Shown one piece after another: positions 15,356 to 23,011 of a DNA stretch of 51,849 bases. The notes under the pieces are model-generated. The model made no database searches. It was not told the DNA's origin and was given only the letters and a program-made list of their open reading frames with translations. The stretch spans positions 1 to 51,849 of the forward strand of contig CANGTN010000010.1 in assembly GCA_947456805.1 (NCBI GenBank), read 5' to 3'. This DNA is from Chitinophagaceae bacterium. Lineage in GTDB: Bacteria; Bacteroidota; Bacteroidia; Chitinophagales; Chitinophagaceae. A program made the translations under genes and the position numbers. How positions within the stretch are numbered: the stretch's first letter is position 1; each line of letters begins with the position of its first letter.

Positions 15356-16354
15356 ATGATTAGTGAAAGTAACTTTAAATTTTCAACTGTTCAACAAGGA
15401 AGTTCTATTTTTTCGGCTGCTTTGCAAACATTTAATTTCCAGTTCAACAATAATGTGGTTTACCGCCTGTGGTGCGATTGTTTGAATTTTTCATCTGAAA
15501 CATCTTCAAAATCTGCTTTCACACAAATTCCATTTTTGCCCATTTCTTTTTTTAAAAGTCATGAAGTTGTTACCACAAAATTCAACCCATCATTTGTTTT
15601 TGAAAGCAGCGGAACAACTACTTCTATCAACAGCAAACATTTTGTAAAAGATTTGGAAGATTATAAACAAAGTTTCAATCAGACATTTCAACAATTTTAT
15701 GGCAAAGCCAATGATTGGTGCATCATCGGTTTGCTACCTTCTTATTTAGAAAGAAATAATTCTTCCTTGGTGATGATGGTTGATGATTTAATCAAACAAA
15801 GCAATCATGAAAAAAGCGGATTTTATTTAAATGATTTTCATTCATTAAAAAATACTTTAGAATATTTGGAAGCTGCTCAACAAAAAACGTTACTCATCGG
15901 TGTAACCTTTGCGCTGCTTGATTTTGCAGAGCAATTTCCAATGCAATTGAAATACACCACTATTATGGAAACAGGTGGTATGAAAGGAAGAAAAAAAGAA
16001 ATTACAAGAACAGAAGTACATCAAATTTTGCAACAGGCTTTTGATTTGCCAATGATACACAGTGAATATGGCATGACAGAACTCTTGTCACAAGCTTATG
16101 CAAAACAAGATGGGAAATTTGTTTGCCCACCTTGGATGAAAGTGTTGGTGCGCGATGAAGATGATCCTTTATTAGTCAAAGAATCGGGTAGGGGCTGTTT
16201 GAATATTATAGATTTAGCTAACCAATTCAGTTGCAGTTTTATTGCTACTGACGATGTAGGTATTGTTTATGACGACGGAACTTTTGAAGTGCAGGGTCGC
16301 CTGGATAACAGTGATATCAGGGGTTGCAGCTTATTGATTAGTAATGGAATTTAA
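15356..16354 (+). CDS. LuxE-like acyl-protein synthetase / acyltransferase
   Basis: This 332-residue protein resembles the LuxE/PaaK-type adenylate-forming family. FVFESSGTTTSINSKH near residue 82 corresponds to the phosphate-binding SSGTT(G)-type loop. IMETGGMKGRKKEITR near 204 and HSEYGMTELLSQAY near 232 match the conserved TGG-K and EYGMTE segments of LuxE. In luminescent bacteria LuxE activates fatty acid for reduction. In Bacteroidota, stand-alone homologues are of unknown role and may activate an acid in cell-wall or polysaccharide metabolism. No luciferase or reductase genes lie nearby. It converges on the histone-deacetylase-family gene, with nine bases between stops. Confidence 0.82.
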   Translation: MISESNFKFSTVQQGSSIFSAALQTFNFQFNNNVVYRLWCDCLNFSSETSSKSAFTQIPFLPISFFKSHEVVTTKFNPSFVFESSGTTTSINSKHFVKDLEDYKQSFNQTFQQFYGKANDWCIIGLLPSYLERNNSSLVMMVDDLIKQSNHEKSGFYLNDFHSLKNTLEYLEAAQQKTLLIGVTFALLDFAEQFPMQLKYTTIMETGGMKGRKKEITRTEVHQILQQAFDLPMIHSEYGMTELLSQAYAKQDGKFVCPPWMKVLVRDEDDPLLVKESGRGCLNIIDLANQFSCSFIATDDVGIVYDDGTFEVQGRLDNSDIRGCSLLISNGI

Positions 16355-16363
16355 TAAAATGCA

Positions 16364-17266
16364 CTAACTATAAATTGAAAATGCCATTCTGAATGTGTTG
16401 CAATGTGCCTCAACAATTGTTCTGATGTCGGGGGAATATCCTCCGCCCAAAGCCACTGTTACAGGAATATTTTTTTGCTTCAAAGTATTCAAAACAAAAG
16501 CGTCTCTTTCTTTACAAGCTTCCATGCTCACTTTTAATTTTCCAAATTTATCGGTGCTCAAAATATCTACTCCTGATAAATAAAAAGCAAAATCCGGTTG
16601 TACATCATTGATGATTTTTGGTAAATTTTCTGCAAGCAATTGTAAATAAGTTGCATCATCCGTTCCGTCTTTTAAACTAATATCCAAATTACTTTTTTCT
16701 TTGTGAAAAGGATAGTTTGCAGCCCCGTGCATACTAAATGTAAAAACGTTTTTATTGTGCTCAAAAATCTTCGCAGTTCCATTTCCCTGATGTACGTCTA
16801 AGTCAATAATGACAATAGTTTTAGCAAGTTGATTCGCTATTAAATAGTTCGAAGCTATTGCCATATCATTCAACAAACAAAAGCCTTCGCCTCTGTCGGG
16901 AAATGCATGATGCGTACCTCCTGCAACATTCAATGCAACCCCTGATTTCATTGCATAATGACAACAATCGATTGTTCCTTGTGTAATGATTAATTCCCGT
17001 TTGGTAAGCTCTGGTGATTGCGGAAATCCAATTTTTCTTTGTTCAGATGCAGTGAGTGTTTGGTTCAAAAGTTTGTTTACATATTCCGTTTCATGTGTTT
17101 GTAAAACAGTTGCTAATGCACAAGATTCCGGTACAAATAAATGTTCATTTTCTATCGTTCCTTCGTGCAATAATTGCTCCGGTATCAACTCATATTTCAA
17201 CATCGGAAAGCGATGCCCTTCGGGTAAGGGATGTGCATATATTGTATCGTAAGCAATTTTTATCAA
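16364..17266 (-). CDS. Histone deacetylase family protein (AcuC/HDAC-like)
   Basis: This 300-residue protein is an arginase-fold zinc hydrolase of the histone deacetylase superfamily. GGTHHAFPDRGEGFCLLND (His119, His120) and IIDLDVHQGNGTA (Asp155, Asp157, His159) give the active-site histidines and zinc ligands. A further Asp lies in FYLSGVDILSTDKFGKL near 238, and GGGYSPD near 277 completes the pocket. The length and motifs match the class IV-like bacterial group. Bacterial members remove acetyl groups from enzyme lysines, polyamines or small amides; which applies here is not visible. No acetoin-use genes adjoin it. The protein is cytoplasmic. Confidence 0.9.
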   Translation of the reverse strand: MIKIAYDTIYAHPLPEGHRFPMLKYELIPEQLLHEGTIENEHLFVPESCALATVLQTHETEYVNKLLNQTLTASEQRKIGFPQSPELTKRELIITQGTIDCCHYAMKSGVALNVAGGTHHAFPDRGEGFCLLNDMAIASNYLIANQLAKTIVIIDLDVHQGNGTAKIFEHNKNVFTFSMHGAANYPFHKEKSNLDISLKDGTDDATYLQLLAENLPKIINDVQPDFAFYLSGVDILSTDKFGKLKVSMEACKERDAFVLNTLKQKNIPVTVALGGGYSPDIRTIVEAHCNTFRMAFSIYS

Positions 17267-17380
17267 AGCACAAATTGTTTTTTAAACAAATTATTAAAAA
17301 TATTTTTTTGTTAATTTACTATTGCTTGAGACAAAGGATATGACTGTTTTTGCGGGCAGCAGAACATCTATGTTGCTTCT

Positions 17381-17400
17381 GTTGCGTCGCACACTTGTAC
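17381..17400 (+). repeat. Dispersed intergenic repeat, copy 1
   Basis: GTTGCGTCGCACACTTGTAC is a perfect 20-base match to the complement of 30318-30337, and its 16-base core recurs at 48096-48111. It lies in the gap between the histone deacetylase-like and M20 amidohydrolase genes. Confidence 0.7.
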
Positions 17401-17422
17401 TGTTGAATCTGTTTTCAACTTT

Positions 17423-18721
17423 TTATTTCGCTGTAGCAGCAATTGGTGATTTGTAATCAAATACCAATTGACAAAATGTTTTCACACCAACATCTAATTT
17501 ACTGTCATCAATATAAAAATCAGGAGTATGGTGTGGCGGTGCAGTTATTGGATCTTTCCCAATTGGCATCCCTCCAATATAAAAAAAGAAGCTTGGCACT
17601 TTTTCGCCAAAGAAAGAAAAATCTTCAGCGCCTGTTACCCAGTTCATAGCACGTACATGTGTTATCCCTGCTGCTTTTTCTAGTGATGGAATCATTTGTT
17701 TTACCAATTCAGGGTTATTGTAGGTAACCAAAGTTTTATTATCTAATGTTACTTCGGCAGTTGCATGAAAAGTGTTGGCAATTTGCGTACTTACACTTTT
17801 TACTTCTTCCAAAACTTTTTTTCTAACAGTCTGATCCAAGTTTCTGATAGTTCCCAATAATTCTGCTTCTTCTGGAATAATATTGAAACGAACACCGCTG
17901 TGTATTGCACCAACTGTAATTACTACAGGTGCTGTGGTTAAATCACTTTCACGACTTACAATAGCTTGTAATGCATTAATGATTTGTGCTGAAACATAAA
18001 TAGGATCTACGCCAAGCCAAGGTTGTGAGCCATGACTACTTTTTCCTTTTACTTTTATTTTAAATAAATCTGCACTTGCCATAAAGGCTCCGCTTTTGTA
18101 TTGAATATCGCCTGCGGGTATATTGCTTTCGATGTGCATACCAAATGCTACTTCAACTTTTGGATTGTCCAACGCACCATCTTTTACCATTAAAGATGCA
18201 CCACCCTCTTCACCTTCCGGAGCACCTTCTTCCGATGGTTGAAATAAGAATACAACTGTTCCTGCAATATCATTTTTTAATTTACTCAAAACCTCTGCAG
18301 CACCCATCAGCATTGCAGTGTGTGCATCATGTCCGCATGCATGCATTACACCCACTTTCAATCCGTTGTATTCCGTTTGTACGGTAGATTTAAAAGGTAA
18401 ATTGTTTCGTTCAATTACCGGCAAAGCATCCATGTCAGCTCTTAATGCAATTACGGGTCCGGGTTTGCTTCCTTTTAAAACGCCCACCACGCCTGTCTTT
18501 GCAACAATTCTAGTTTCAATGCCCAAGCTGTTTAAATGTGCCTGTACTTTTTTACTTGTATTAAATTCACGATTACTCAATTCAGGATGTTCGTGAAAAT
18601 CCCTGCGCCAGCTCACTACTTTTTCTTTTACTTCAGCAACTTTTGTGTCTAAATTTTTTGGAGTGTTTTGTGCGTTTGAGATGGTTGTTATCACCAACAA
18701 TGGAATAAAAATATATTTCAT
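17423..18721 (-). CDS. Exported M20 family amidohydrolase
   Basis: This 432-residue protein has a signal peptide ending near residue 18 (LLVITTISNAQ). It fits the M20D amidohydrolase group (hippurate hydrolase, IAA-amino acid hydrolase). WRRDFHEHPELSNRE lies near 40. VGVMHACGHDAHTAM near 125 supplies metal-binding Cys, His and Asp. EGAPEGEEGGASLM near 160-175 supplies the Glu residues, and GMHIESNIPAG the next His. The final PPHHTPDFYID near 400 carries the last metal ligand. It hydrolyses an N-acyl amino acid or a related amide in the periplasm. It follows the class C beta-lactamase-like gene by 11 bases, so the two exported hydrolases form an operon, perhaps for peptide or amide scavenging. 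Confidence 0.9.
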   Translation of the reverse strand: MKYIFIPLLVITTISNAQNTPKNLDTKVAEVKEKVVSWRRDFHEHPELSNREFNTSKKVQAHLNSLGIETRIVAKTGVVGVLKGSKPGPVIALRADMDALPVIERNNLPFKSTVQTEYNGLKVGVMHACGHDAHTAMLMGAAEVLSKLKNDIAGTVVFLFQPSEEGAPEGEEGGASLMVKDGALDNPKVEVAFGMHIESNIPAGDIQYKSGAFMASADLFKIKVKGKSSHGSQPWLGVDPIYVSAQIINALQAIVSRESDLTTAPVVITVGAIHSGVRFNIIPEEAELLGTIRNLDQTVRKKVLEEVKSVSTQIANTFHATAEVTLDNKTLVTYNNPELVKQMIPSLEKAAGITHVRAMNWVTGAEDFSFFGEKVPSFFFYIGGMPIGKDPITAPPHHTPDFYIDDSKLDVGVKTFCQLVFDYKSPIAATAK

Positions 18722-18732
18722 CTTTTTAGTTT

Positions 18733-20259
18733 TTATTTTTTGATAAAAGTATAAGGATCATATTCTATAAAATCATTTACTTTAATATTCACACTCTTTA
18801 CTTTCTTGTTTTCAATTTTAAATTTCAATTGAAAAATTCCATATAAAATATTATTGTATTGCAGCAGCCATTCGTTATTGTCTAAATAATCAATTGTAGC
18901 AGTAAGGTTGTTGTGACTTTTAAATGAAACATTTAACTGATTTCCATTGGAAGTAATTATAATTTTTCCATATAACTGATTAGTATATTCGCCTGTATAT
19001 TCTGTAATAGCAAGGGGTGTAGCATTGTTCTTCATTCTTGATTTCAATGCTTCTATTTCTTTCAATGCTTGGGTTTCGCCTTTCTCAAAATTTGAAAGTT
19101 GTTGGGTACTTCTATTTACATAAGGAACGTCTAAATAAGCATCTAATATTTGATAACGTAACGCTTCAAAAAAGTTTTGATTGTCGTTGTTGGTAAGAAT
19201 GGCAATTCCTAAATTTTCTTCAGGAACAAAACATACATTACTCACCATTCCGCTTGCGCCGCCAGTATGCCAATATAGTTGTCTGCCATTATAATCACCA
19301 ATAAATACCCCCAATCCATATCCTTGAAAATGTATCGGATAAACAGATGATTTTCTGCTGTTGTAAGTAATATTAATATCTCTTGTTTTTTGTATCACAC
19401 TCCACGGTATAATTTTTTGTTGATTGTAGTTGCCGCTATCTAGTTGCATCATCAGCCAATGGCTTAAATCATTTACATTACTGATAATACTTGCTGCAGG
19501 TCCAAGATTATCCCATGTGTCGTAAGGAACTTTATTTAATTTCCCTGTAAAGCTTGTGGTGTAAGCTTTTGAAACGTTTTTCATGCGCTCAATACCACTT
19601 CCTAAAACATGTGTATTTTTCATTTTCAGCGGGGTGATGATGCTATCATACACATACACTTCCCAGGGTTTTCCTGTTACTACCGGAATAACTTCACCTG
19701 CGGTTAAAAAGCAACTGTTGCAATAACCAAAATCTTGTCTGAAATTGCCAACAGGTTTTAAATAGCGCATCCCAAACATGATTTCTCTACGGCTTAGGTT
19801 GCCATCAAAAAATGTAAAATCACCCTGAAATGTTTTTGTGCCAATCCGATGACTCAGCATGTCTTTTATGGTTACGAGTTTTGTGCTGGTGCTATCGAAT
19901 AATTCATAACCCGTGATATACTTTGCAATTTTATCATTGAGTGATAATTTTTTGTGGTATTCCAGTTGCGCCAAAGCTGTACCTGTAAAGAGTTTGGTGT
20001 TGCTGGCAATCATGAATAAAGTATTTTCATCAACAGGTTCGTTGTTGGTAATATCTTTTACGCCAAAGCCTTTCATCAACACTATTTTTCCGTCTTTTAC
20101 AATTACAATTGACAGGCCGGGAATTTGCCAGTCTTTGATACCTTGGTTGATATAGTTAATCAGACTATCTTTAATAAAATCAGGTTGTGCTTTTGCTTGA
20201 AACGTATTGCTTAACAAACCAAACAAAAGAATAGAGCCAACAATTTTTTTCATCATCAT
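18733..20259 (-). CDS. Exported serine hydrolase, class C beta-lactamase-like
   Basis: This 508-residue protein has a signal peptide cut after QAKA (residue 24). Residues 30-370 form a beta-lactamase/transpeptidase-like domain. The nucleophile motif is SNTK (Ser86, Lys89), the YxN motif is YCN in FGYCNSC near 178, and the third motif is HTGG near 330. A C-terminal lipocalin-like or beta-rich extension of about 110 residues follows. The family includes D-amino-acid peptidases, esterases and PBP4*-like enzymes, and true beta-lactamase activity is not implied. The gene is first in an operon with the M20 amidohydrolase, 11 bases upstream of it. The GC-rich structured island at 20354-20418 lies upstream. 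Confidence 0.87.
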   Translation of the reverse strand: MMMKKIVGSILLFGLLSNTFQAKAQPDFIKDSLINYINQGIKDWQIPGLSIVIVKDGKIVLMKGFGVKDITNNEPVDENTLFMIASNTKLFTGTALAQLEYHKKLSLNDKIAKYITGYELFDSTSTKLVTIKDMLSHRIGTKTFQGDFTFFDGNLSRREIMFGMRYLKPVGNFRQDFGYCNSCFLTAGEVIPVVTGKPWEVYVYDSIITPLKMKNTHVLGSGIERMKNVSKAYTTSFTGKLNKVPYDTWDNLGPAASIISNVNDLSHWLMMQLDSGNYNQQKIIPWSVIQKTRDINITYNSRKSSVYPIHFQGYGLGVFIGDYNGRQLYWHTGGASGMVSNVCFVPEENLGIAILTNNDNQNFFEALRYQILDAYLDVPYVNRSTQQLSNFEKGETQALKEIEALKSRMKNNATPLAITEYTGEYTNQLYGKIIITSNGNQLNVSFKSHNNLTATIDYLDNNEWLLQYNNILYGIFQLKFKIENKKVKSVNIKVNDFIEYDPYTFIKK

Positions 20260-20353
20260 GATTTAAGCTTGGAAATTAGGCAATGTTTGTGAAGGTGATT
20301 GTTTTTTTTGATGAATACTGGTTTCTCCCGTTCAATCATATTTTACGCATCAA

Positions 20354-20418
20354 AGGCTGCAGGATGGAAGTGGAAAGCCCGCAGCGACGCAGGAGCGAGG
20401 ACTTGTAACGGACAGCCT
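20354..20418. repeat. GC-rich structured intergenic island
   Basis: This 65-base stretch is closed by complementary arms AGGCTG (20354-20359) and CAGCCT (20413-20418) and contains further pairing such as GCTGC with GCAGC. Its base composition is clearly richer in G and C than the surroundings. It lies between divergent genes and upstream of the yajQ promoter. It resembles dispersed intergenic elements or a small RNA, but nothing confirms either. Confidence 0.45.
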
Positions 20419-20438
20419 GAACCACAGCTGAATATTGA

Positions 20439-20470
20439 TTTGCTGCTGACAGCCCCTCATTTTATATTTG
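20439..20470 (+). promoter_or_regulatory. Promoter of yajQ
   Basis: TTTG at 20439-20442 and TATATTTG at 20463-20470 are 20 bases apart, a close match to the Bacteroidota -33/-7 consensus. The start codon follows at 20513. Confidence 0.65.
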
Positions 20471-20512
20471 CATTTGGAATTATAATTGATTAACCTCTAA
20501 ATTTTTATTACA

Positions 20513-21004
20513 ATGCCTTCATTTGATATTGCCAGCAAAGTGGATTTGCAAACTTTAGACAATGCCATTAACGTGGTGAAAAAAGAAATTACCAATCGCT
20601 TTGATTTTAAGAACAGCCATGTTGTGATTGAGTTGAATAAAAAAGATTATAAAGTAATGCTGGAAGCAGACAGTGATATGAAGCTGGAGCAAATTCAGGA
20701 TGTGATATTAAGCCGTGGCGTAAAGCAGGGAATTGATGCAAATGCTTTCGACTTTAGCAAAGAATCTTACCCAAGTGGTAAGGTGGTGAAGAAAGAAGTG
20801 TCTGTGAAAAATGGCTTGCAACAGGAAGATTCTAAAAAAATTGTGAAGGCAATTAAGGACAGCGGATTGAAGGTTCAGGCGGCAATAATGGACAATATTA
20901 TTAGAGTAACTGCCAAAAAAATTGATGATTTACAAGATGTGATTGCATTGTGCCGGAATGGTAATTTTGGATTGCCTTTGCAATATGAGAACATGAAAAG
21001 TTAG
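20513..21004 (+). CDS. yajQ: YajQ family nucleotide-binding protein
   Basis: This 163-residue protein matches the YajQ/DUF520 family at full length. It begins MPSFDIASKVDLQTLDNAIN and ends in the characteristic GLPLQYENMK. Two ferredoxin-like alpha/beta halves are expected. Members bind nucleic acids or nucleotides, and the Xanthomonas homologue binds cyclic di-GMP and acts with a transcription factor; the Bacteroidota role is untested. A good -33/-7 promoter lies upstream. The protein is cytoplasmic. It is monocistronic as far as can be seen, since the L31 gene next door has its own promoter. Confidence 0.95.
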   Translation: MPSFDIASKVDLQTLDNAINVVKKEITNRFDFKNSHVVIELNKKDYKVMLEADSDMKLEQIQDVILSRGVKQGIDANAFDFSKESYPSGKVVKKEVSVKNGLQQEDSKKIVKAIKDSGLKVQAAIMDNIIRVTAKKIDDLQDVIALCRNGNFGLPLQYENMKS

Positions 21005-21037
21005 TGTTTTTGATGAAAATCACTAACTATAAATTGA

Positions 21038-21069
21038 TTTGGCAGCAAATAGGATGAAACTTATCTTTG
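21038..21069 (+). promoter_or_regulatory. Promoter of rpmE2
   Basis: TTTG at 21038-21041 and TATCTTTG at 21062-21069, 20 bases apart, fit the Bacteroidota consensus. The leader would begin near 21076 and be about 50 bases long. Confidence 0.65.
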
Positions 21070-21089
21070 CCGCCCAATATTTAATAATT

Positions 21090-21107
21090 GTACGGCAAAA
21101 ACCGTAC
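21090..21107 (+). promoter_or_regulatory. Hairpin in the L31 mRNA leader
   Basis: GTACGG (21090-21095) and CCGTAC (21102-21107) form a perfect stem with loop CAAAAA, 19 bases before the L31 start. Leaders of L31 genes carry autoregulatory structures in several phyla, so an L31-binding site is plausible; a role here is inferred. Confidence 0.5.
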
Positions 21108-21126
21108 AGCCTTAAAACAAAAAATT

Positions 21127-21378
21127 ATGAAACAAGGTATCCATCCTGAAAACTACAGACTTGTTATTTTTAAAGACATGAGTAACGGTCATACTTTTTT
21201 AAGCAAATCAACTGCTGCATCCAAAGAAACTTTACAATGGGAAGATGGTAACGAATATCCATTAATTAAATTGGATATCAGTAATACATCACATCCTTTT
21301 TACACAGGTAAAAATATGTTGGTTGATACTGCGGGTCGTATTGATAAGTTTAACAAGCGTTACGAAAAGAAAAAATAA
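21127..21378 (+). CDS. rpmE2: 50S ribosomal protein L31 type B
   Basis: This 83-residue protein starts at the ATG at 21127; an earlier in-frame start would run through the leader hairpin. The sequence [20 protein letters not shown] and the closing [20 protein letters not shown] are the family hallmarks. The CxxC zinc-binding cysteines of type A L31 are absent, which defines the C-minus type B form, often used when zinc is low. It has its own promoter and leader hairpin, and a terminator follows. No other ribosomal protein gene adjoins it. Confidence 0.96.
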   Translation: MKQGIHPENYRLVIFKDMSNGHTFLSKSTAASKETLQWEDGNEYPLIKLDISNTSHPFYTGKNMLVDTAGRIDKFNKRYEKKK

Positions 21379-21397
21379 TTTTTTCTATACCACATTT

Positions 21398-21432
21398 AAA
21401 TCCCACTCTTTTTATAGCAGTGGGATTTTTTT
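21398..21432 (+). terminator. Terminator of rpmE2
   Basis: Arms AAATCCCACT (21398-21407) and AGTGGGATTT (21419-21428) are perfectly complementary and are followed by a T tract. Confidence 0.88.
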
Positions 21433-21471
21433 ATACGATACGTTTATCTTTACCGCAATTAATTACCGCTT

Positions 21472-22200
21472 ATGAAATTAGATATTCTGGCTTTTGGCGT
21501 TCATCCGGATGATGTAGAACTAAGTTGCGCCGGAACATTATTGGCTTCTATTGCAGAAGGTAAAAAAGCCGGCATTGTAGATTTGACGCAAGGAGAATTG
21601 GGAACAAGAGGTACTGCAGAAACCAGAAAAGAGGAAGCAGCAAAAGCTGCTGCAATCTTGGGTGTAAGTGTAAGAGAAAATTTGAAAATGGCGGATGGCT
21701 TTTTTCAAAATGATGAATATCACCAACGCAAGGTGATTGAGGTGATTAGAAAATACCAGCCGGATATTATTTTGTGCAATGCTTTGGAAGACAGACACCC
21801 GGATCATGGAAGAAGTGCAAAGCTGGTAAGCGATGCAGCTTTTTTAAGCGGACTTAGAAAAATTGTAACAAATGACGAGGGGAAAATGCAAGATGCATGG
21901 AAGCCTAAATATGTTTTTCATTATATACAGGACAGGTATTTACAACCAAGTTTTGTGGTAGATATTTCGGCACACCATGATAGAAAGTTGGAAAGTATTT
22001 TATGCTATGCCACACAGTTTCACAATCCGAATTTAAATGAACCGAATACCTATATTTCCTCGCCACAATTTTTAGAAACAGTAAAGGCAAGATCGATGAT
22101 GTTTGGAAAAAGAATCGGGGTACAGTATGCCGAAGGATTTATTTCGGAAAAAATATTGGGAATTGCCAGTTTTGATGCATTGATACAAAATCCGACATAA
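21472..22200 (+). CDS. bshB1: Bacillithiol biosynthesis deacetylase BshB1
   Basis: This 242-residue zinc-dependent deacetylase of the PIG-L/LmbE fold removes the acetyl group from N-acetylglucosaminyl-malate in bacillithiol synthesis. LAFGVHPDDVELSCAG near the start gives the metal ligands (His12, Asp15), and RHPDHGRSAKLV near 108 the catalytic His. TQGELGTRGT near 40 is the signature that separates BshB1 from other LmbE proteins. The Bacteroidota make bacillithiol as the main low-weight thiol, so the assignment is consistent. The amidase gene starts two bases after its stop, so the two share a message. bshA and bshC are not in the window. Confidence 0.94.
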   Translation: MKLDILAFGVHPDDVELSCAGTLLASIAEGKKAGIVDLTQGELGTRGTAETRKEEAAKAAAILGVSVRENLKMADGFFQNDEYHQRKVIEVIRKYQPDIILCNALEDRHPDHGRSAKLVSDAAFLSGLRKIVTNDEGKMQDAWKPKYVFHYIQDRYLQPSFVVDISAHHDRKLESILCYATQFHNPNLNEPNTYISSPQFLETVKARSMMFGKRIGVQYAEGFISEKILGIASFDALIQNPT

Positions 22201-22201
22201 T

Positions 22202-23011
22202 ATGATGAAGCAAATTTTTGGATTAATTATGGTAATTATCTTGTTGAATGCATGTGCTCCAAAGCCTTATGCCGAAACAAATAAGAGTTATAAAACCCAG
22301 GCAAAGTTGTATGCAGCTACTATTAAAGAAACACCGATTGTTGCGGCAAATGATTCGATGCTTGCTTCGCCTTTTTTTGTGGGAACTACCAACTTTAATT
22401 TGCGTAAACCAAGTTTTGTAATCATACACCATACTGCACAAAATAGTTGTGATCAAACTTTAAAAACATTTACGCTCGTGCGTACCAAAGTAAGTGCACA
22501 TTATGTGATTTGCAGAGATGGAATTGTACACCACATGCTGAATGATTACTTGCGTGCATGGCATGCAGGCATTAGCAAATGGGGAAATATGACTGATATT
22601 AATTCGAGCTCAATTGGTATTGAATTAGACAACAATGGTTTTGAACCTTTTAGTGATGCACAGATAAATAGCTTGATGAGTTTGTTGTCTAGATTGAAAA
22701 ATGATTATGGTATACCAACAGCCAATTTTATTGGTCATGGTGATATTGCCCCAACAAGAAAAAATGATCCGAGTATTTTATTTCCGTGGAAAAAATTAGC
22801 TGATGCGGGTTTTGGAAATTGGTATGACAGCAAGAGTGATGCTATACCGGCTGATTTCAACGCCATTCAAAGTTTGAGAATAATTGGGTATGATGTAAAA
22901 GATACTACGGCTGCAATCAGGAGTTTTAAAAGACATTTTATGCAAGACAGTACCCGCAGGCTAAATGATTCTGATAGAGCCGTGATTTATAATTTGATGA
23001 AAAAATATTAG
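22202..23011 (+). CDS. Lipoprotein N-acetylmuramoyl-L-alanine amidase
   Basis: This 269-residue protein has a lipoprotein signal (IILLNAC, Cys18). The amidase_2/AmpD domain spans about residues 70-200. FVIIHHTAQNSCDQTL supplies the first zinc His. SAHYVICRDGIVHHML and AWHAGISKWGNM follow. GHGDIAPTRKNDPSILFPW supplies the second His and the Asp/Lys pair. It would cleave the lactyl-amide bond between MurNAc and L-Ala, either in the periplasm or on imported muropeptides. It is translated right after bshB1, an odd partner, since no common pathway is evident. Its last four bases overlap the convergent TonB-receptor gene. Confidence 0.9.
   Translation: MMKQIFGLIMVIILLNACAPKPYAETNKSYKTQAKLYAATIKETPIVAANDSMLASPFFVGTTNFNLRKPSFVIIHHTAQNSCDQTLKTFTLVRTKVSAHYVICRDGIVHHMLNDYLRAWHAGISKWGNMTDINSSSIGIELDNNGFEPFSDAQINSLMSLLSRLKNDYGIPTANFIGHGDIAPTRKNDPSILFPWKKLADAGFGNWYDSKSDAIPADFNAIQSLRIIGYDVKDTTAAIRSFKRHFMQDSTRRLNDSDRAVIYNLMKKY

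Noticed and set aside
20299-20493. Plus-strand 64-codon frame across the GC-rich island
   Set aside because: It runs through a structured, non-coding-looking island and a promoter, and shows no protein family pattern.
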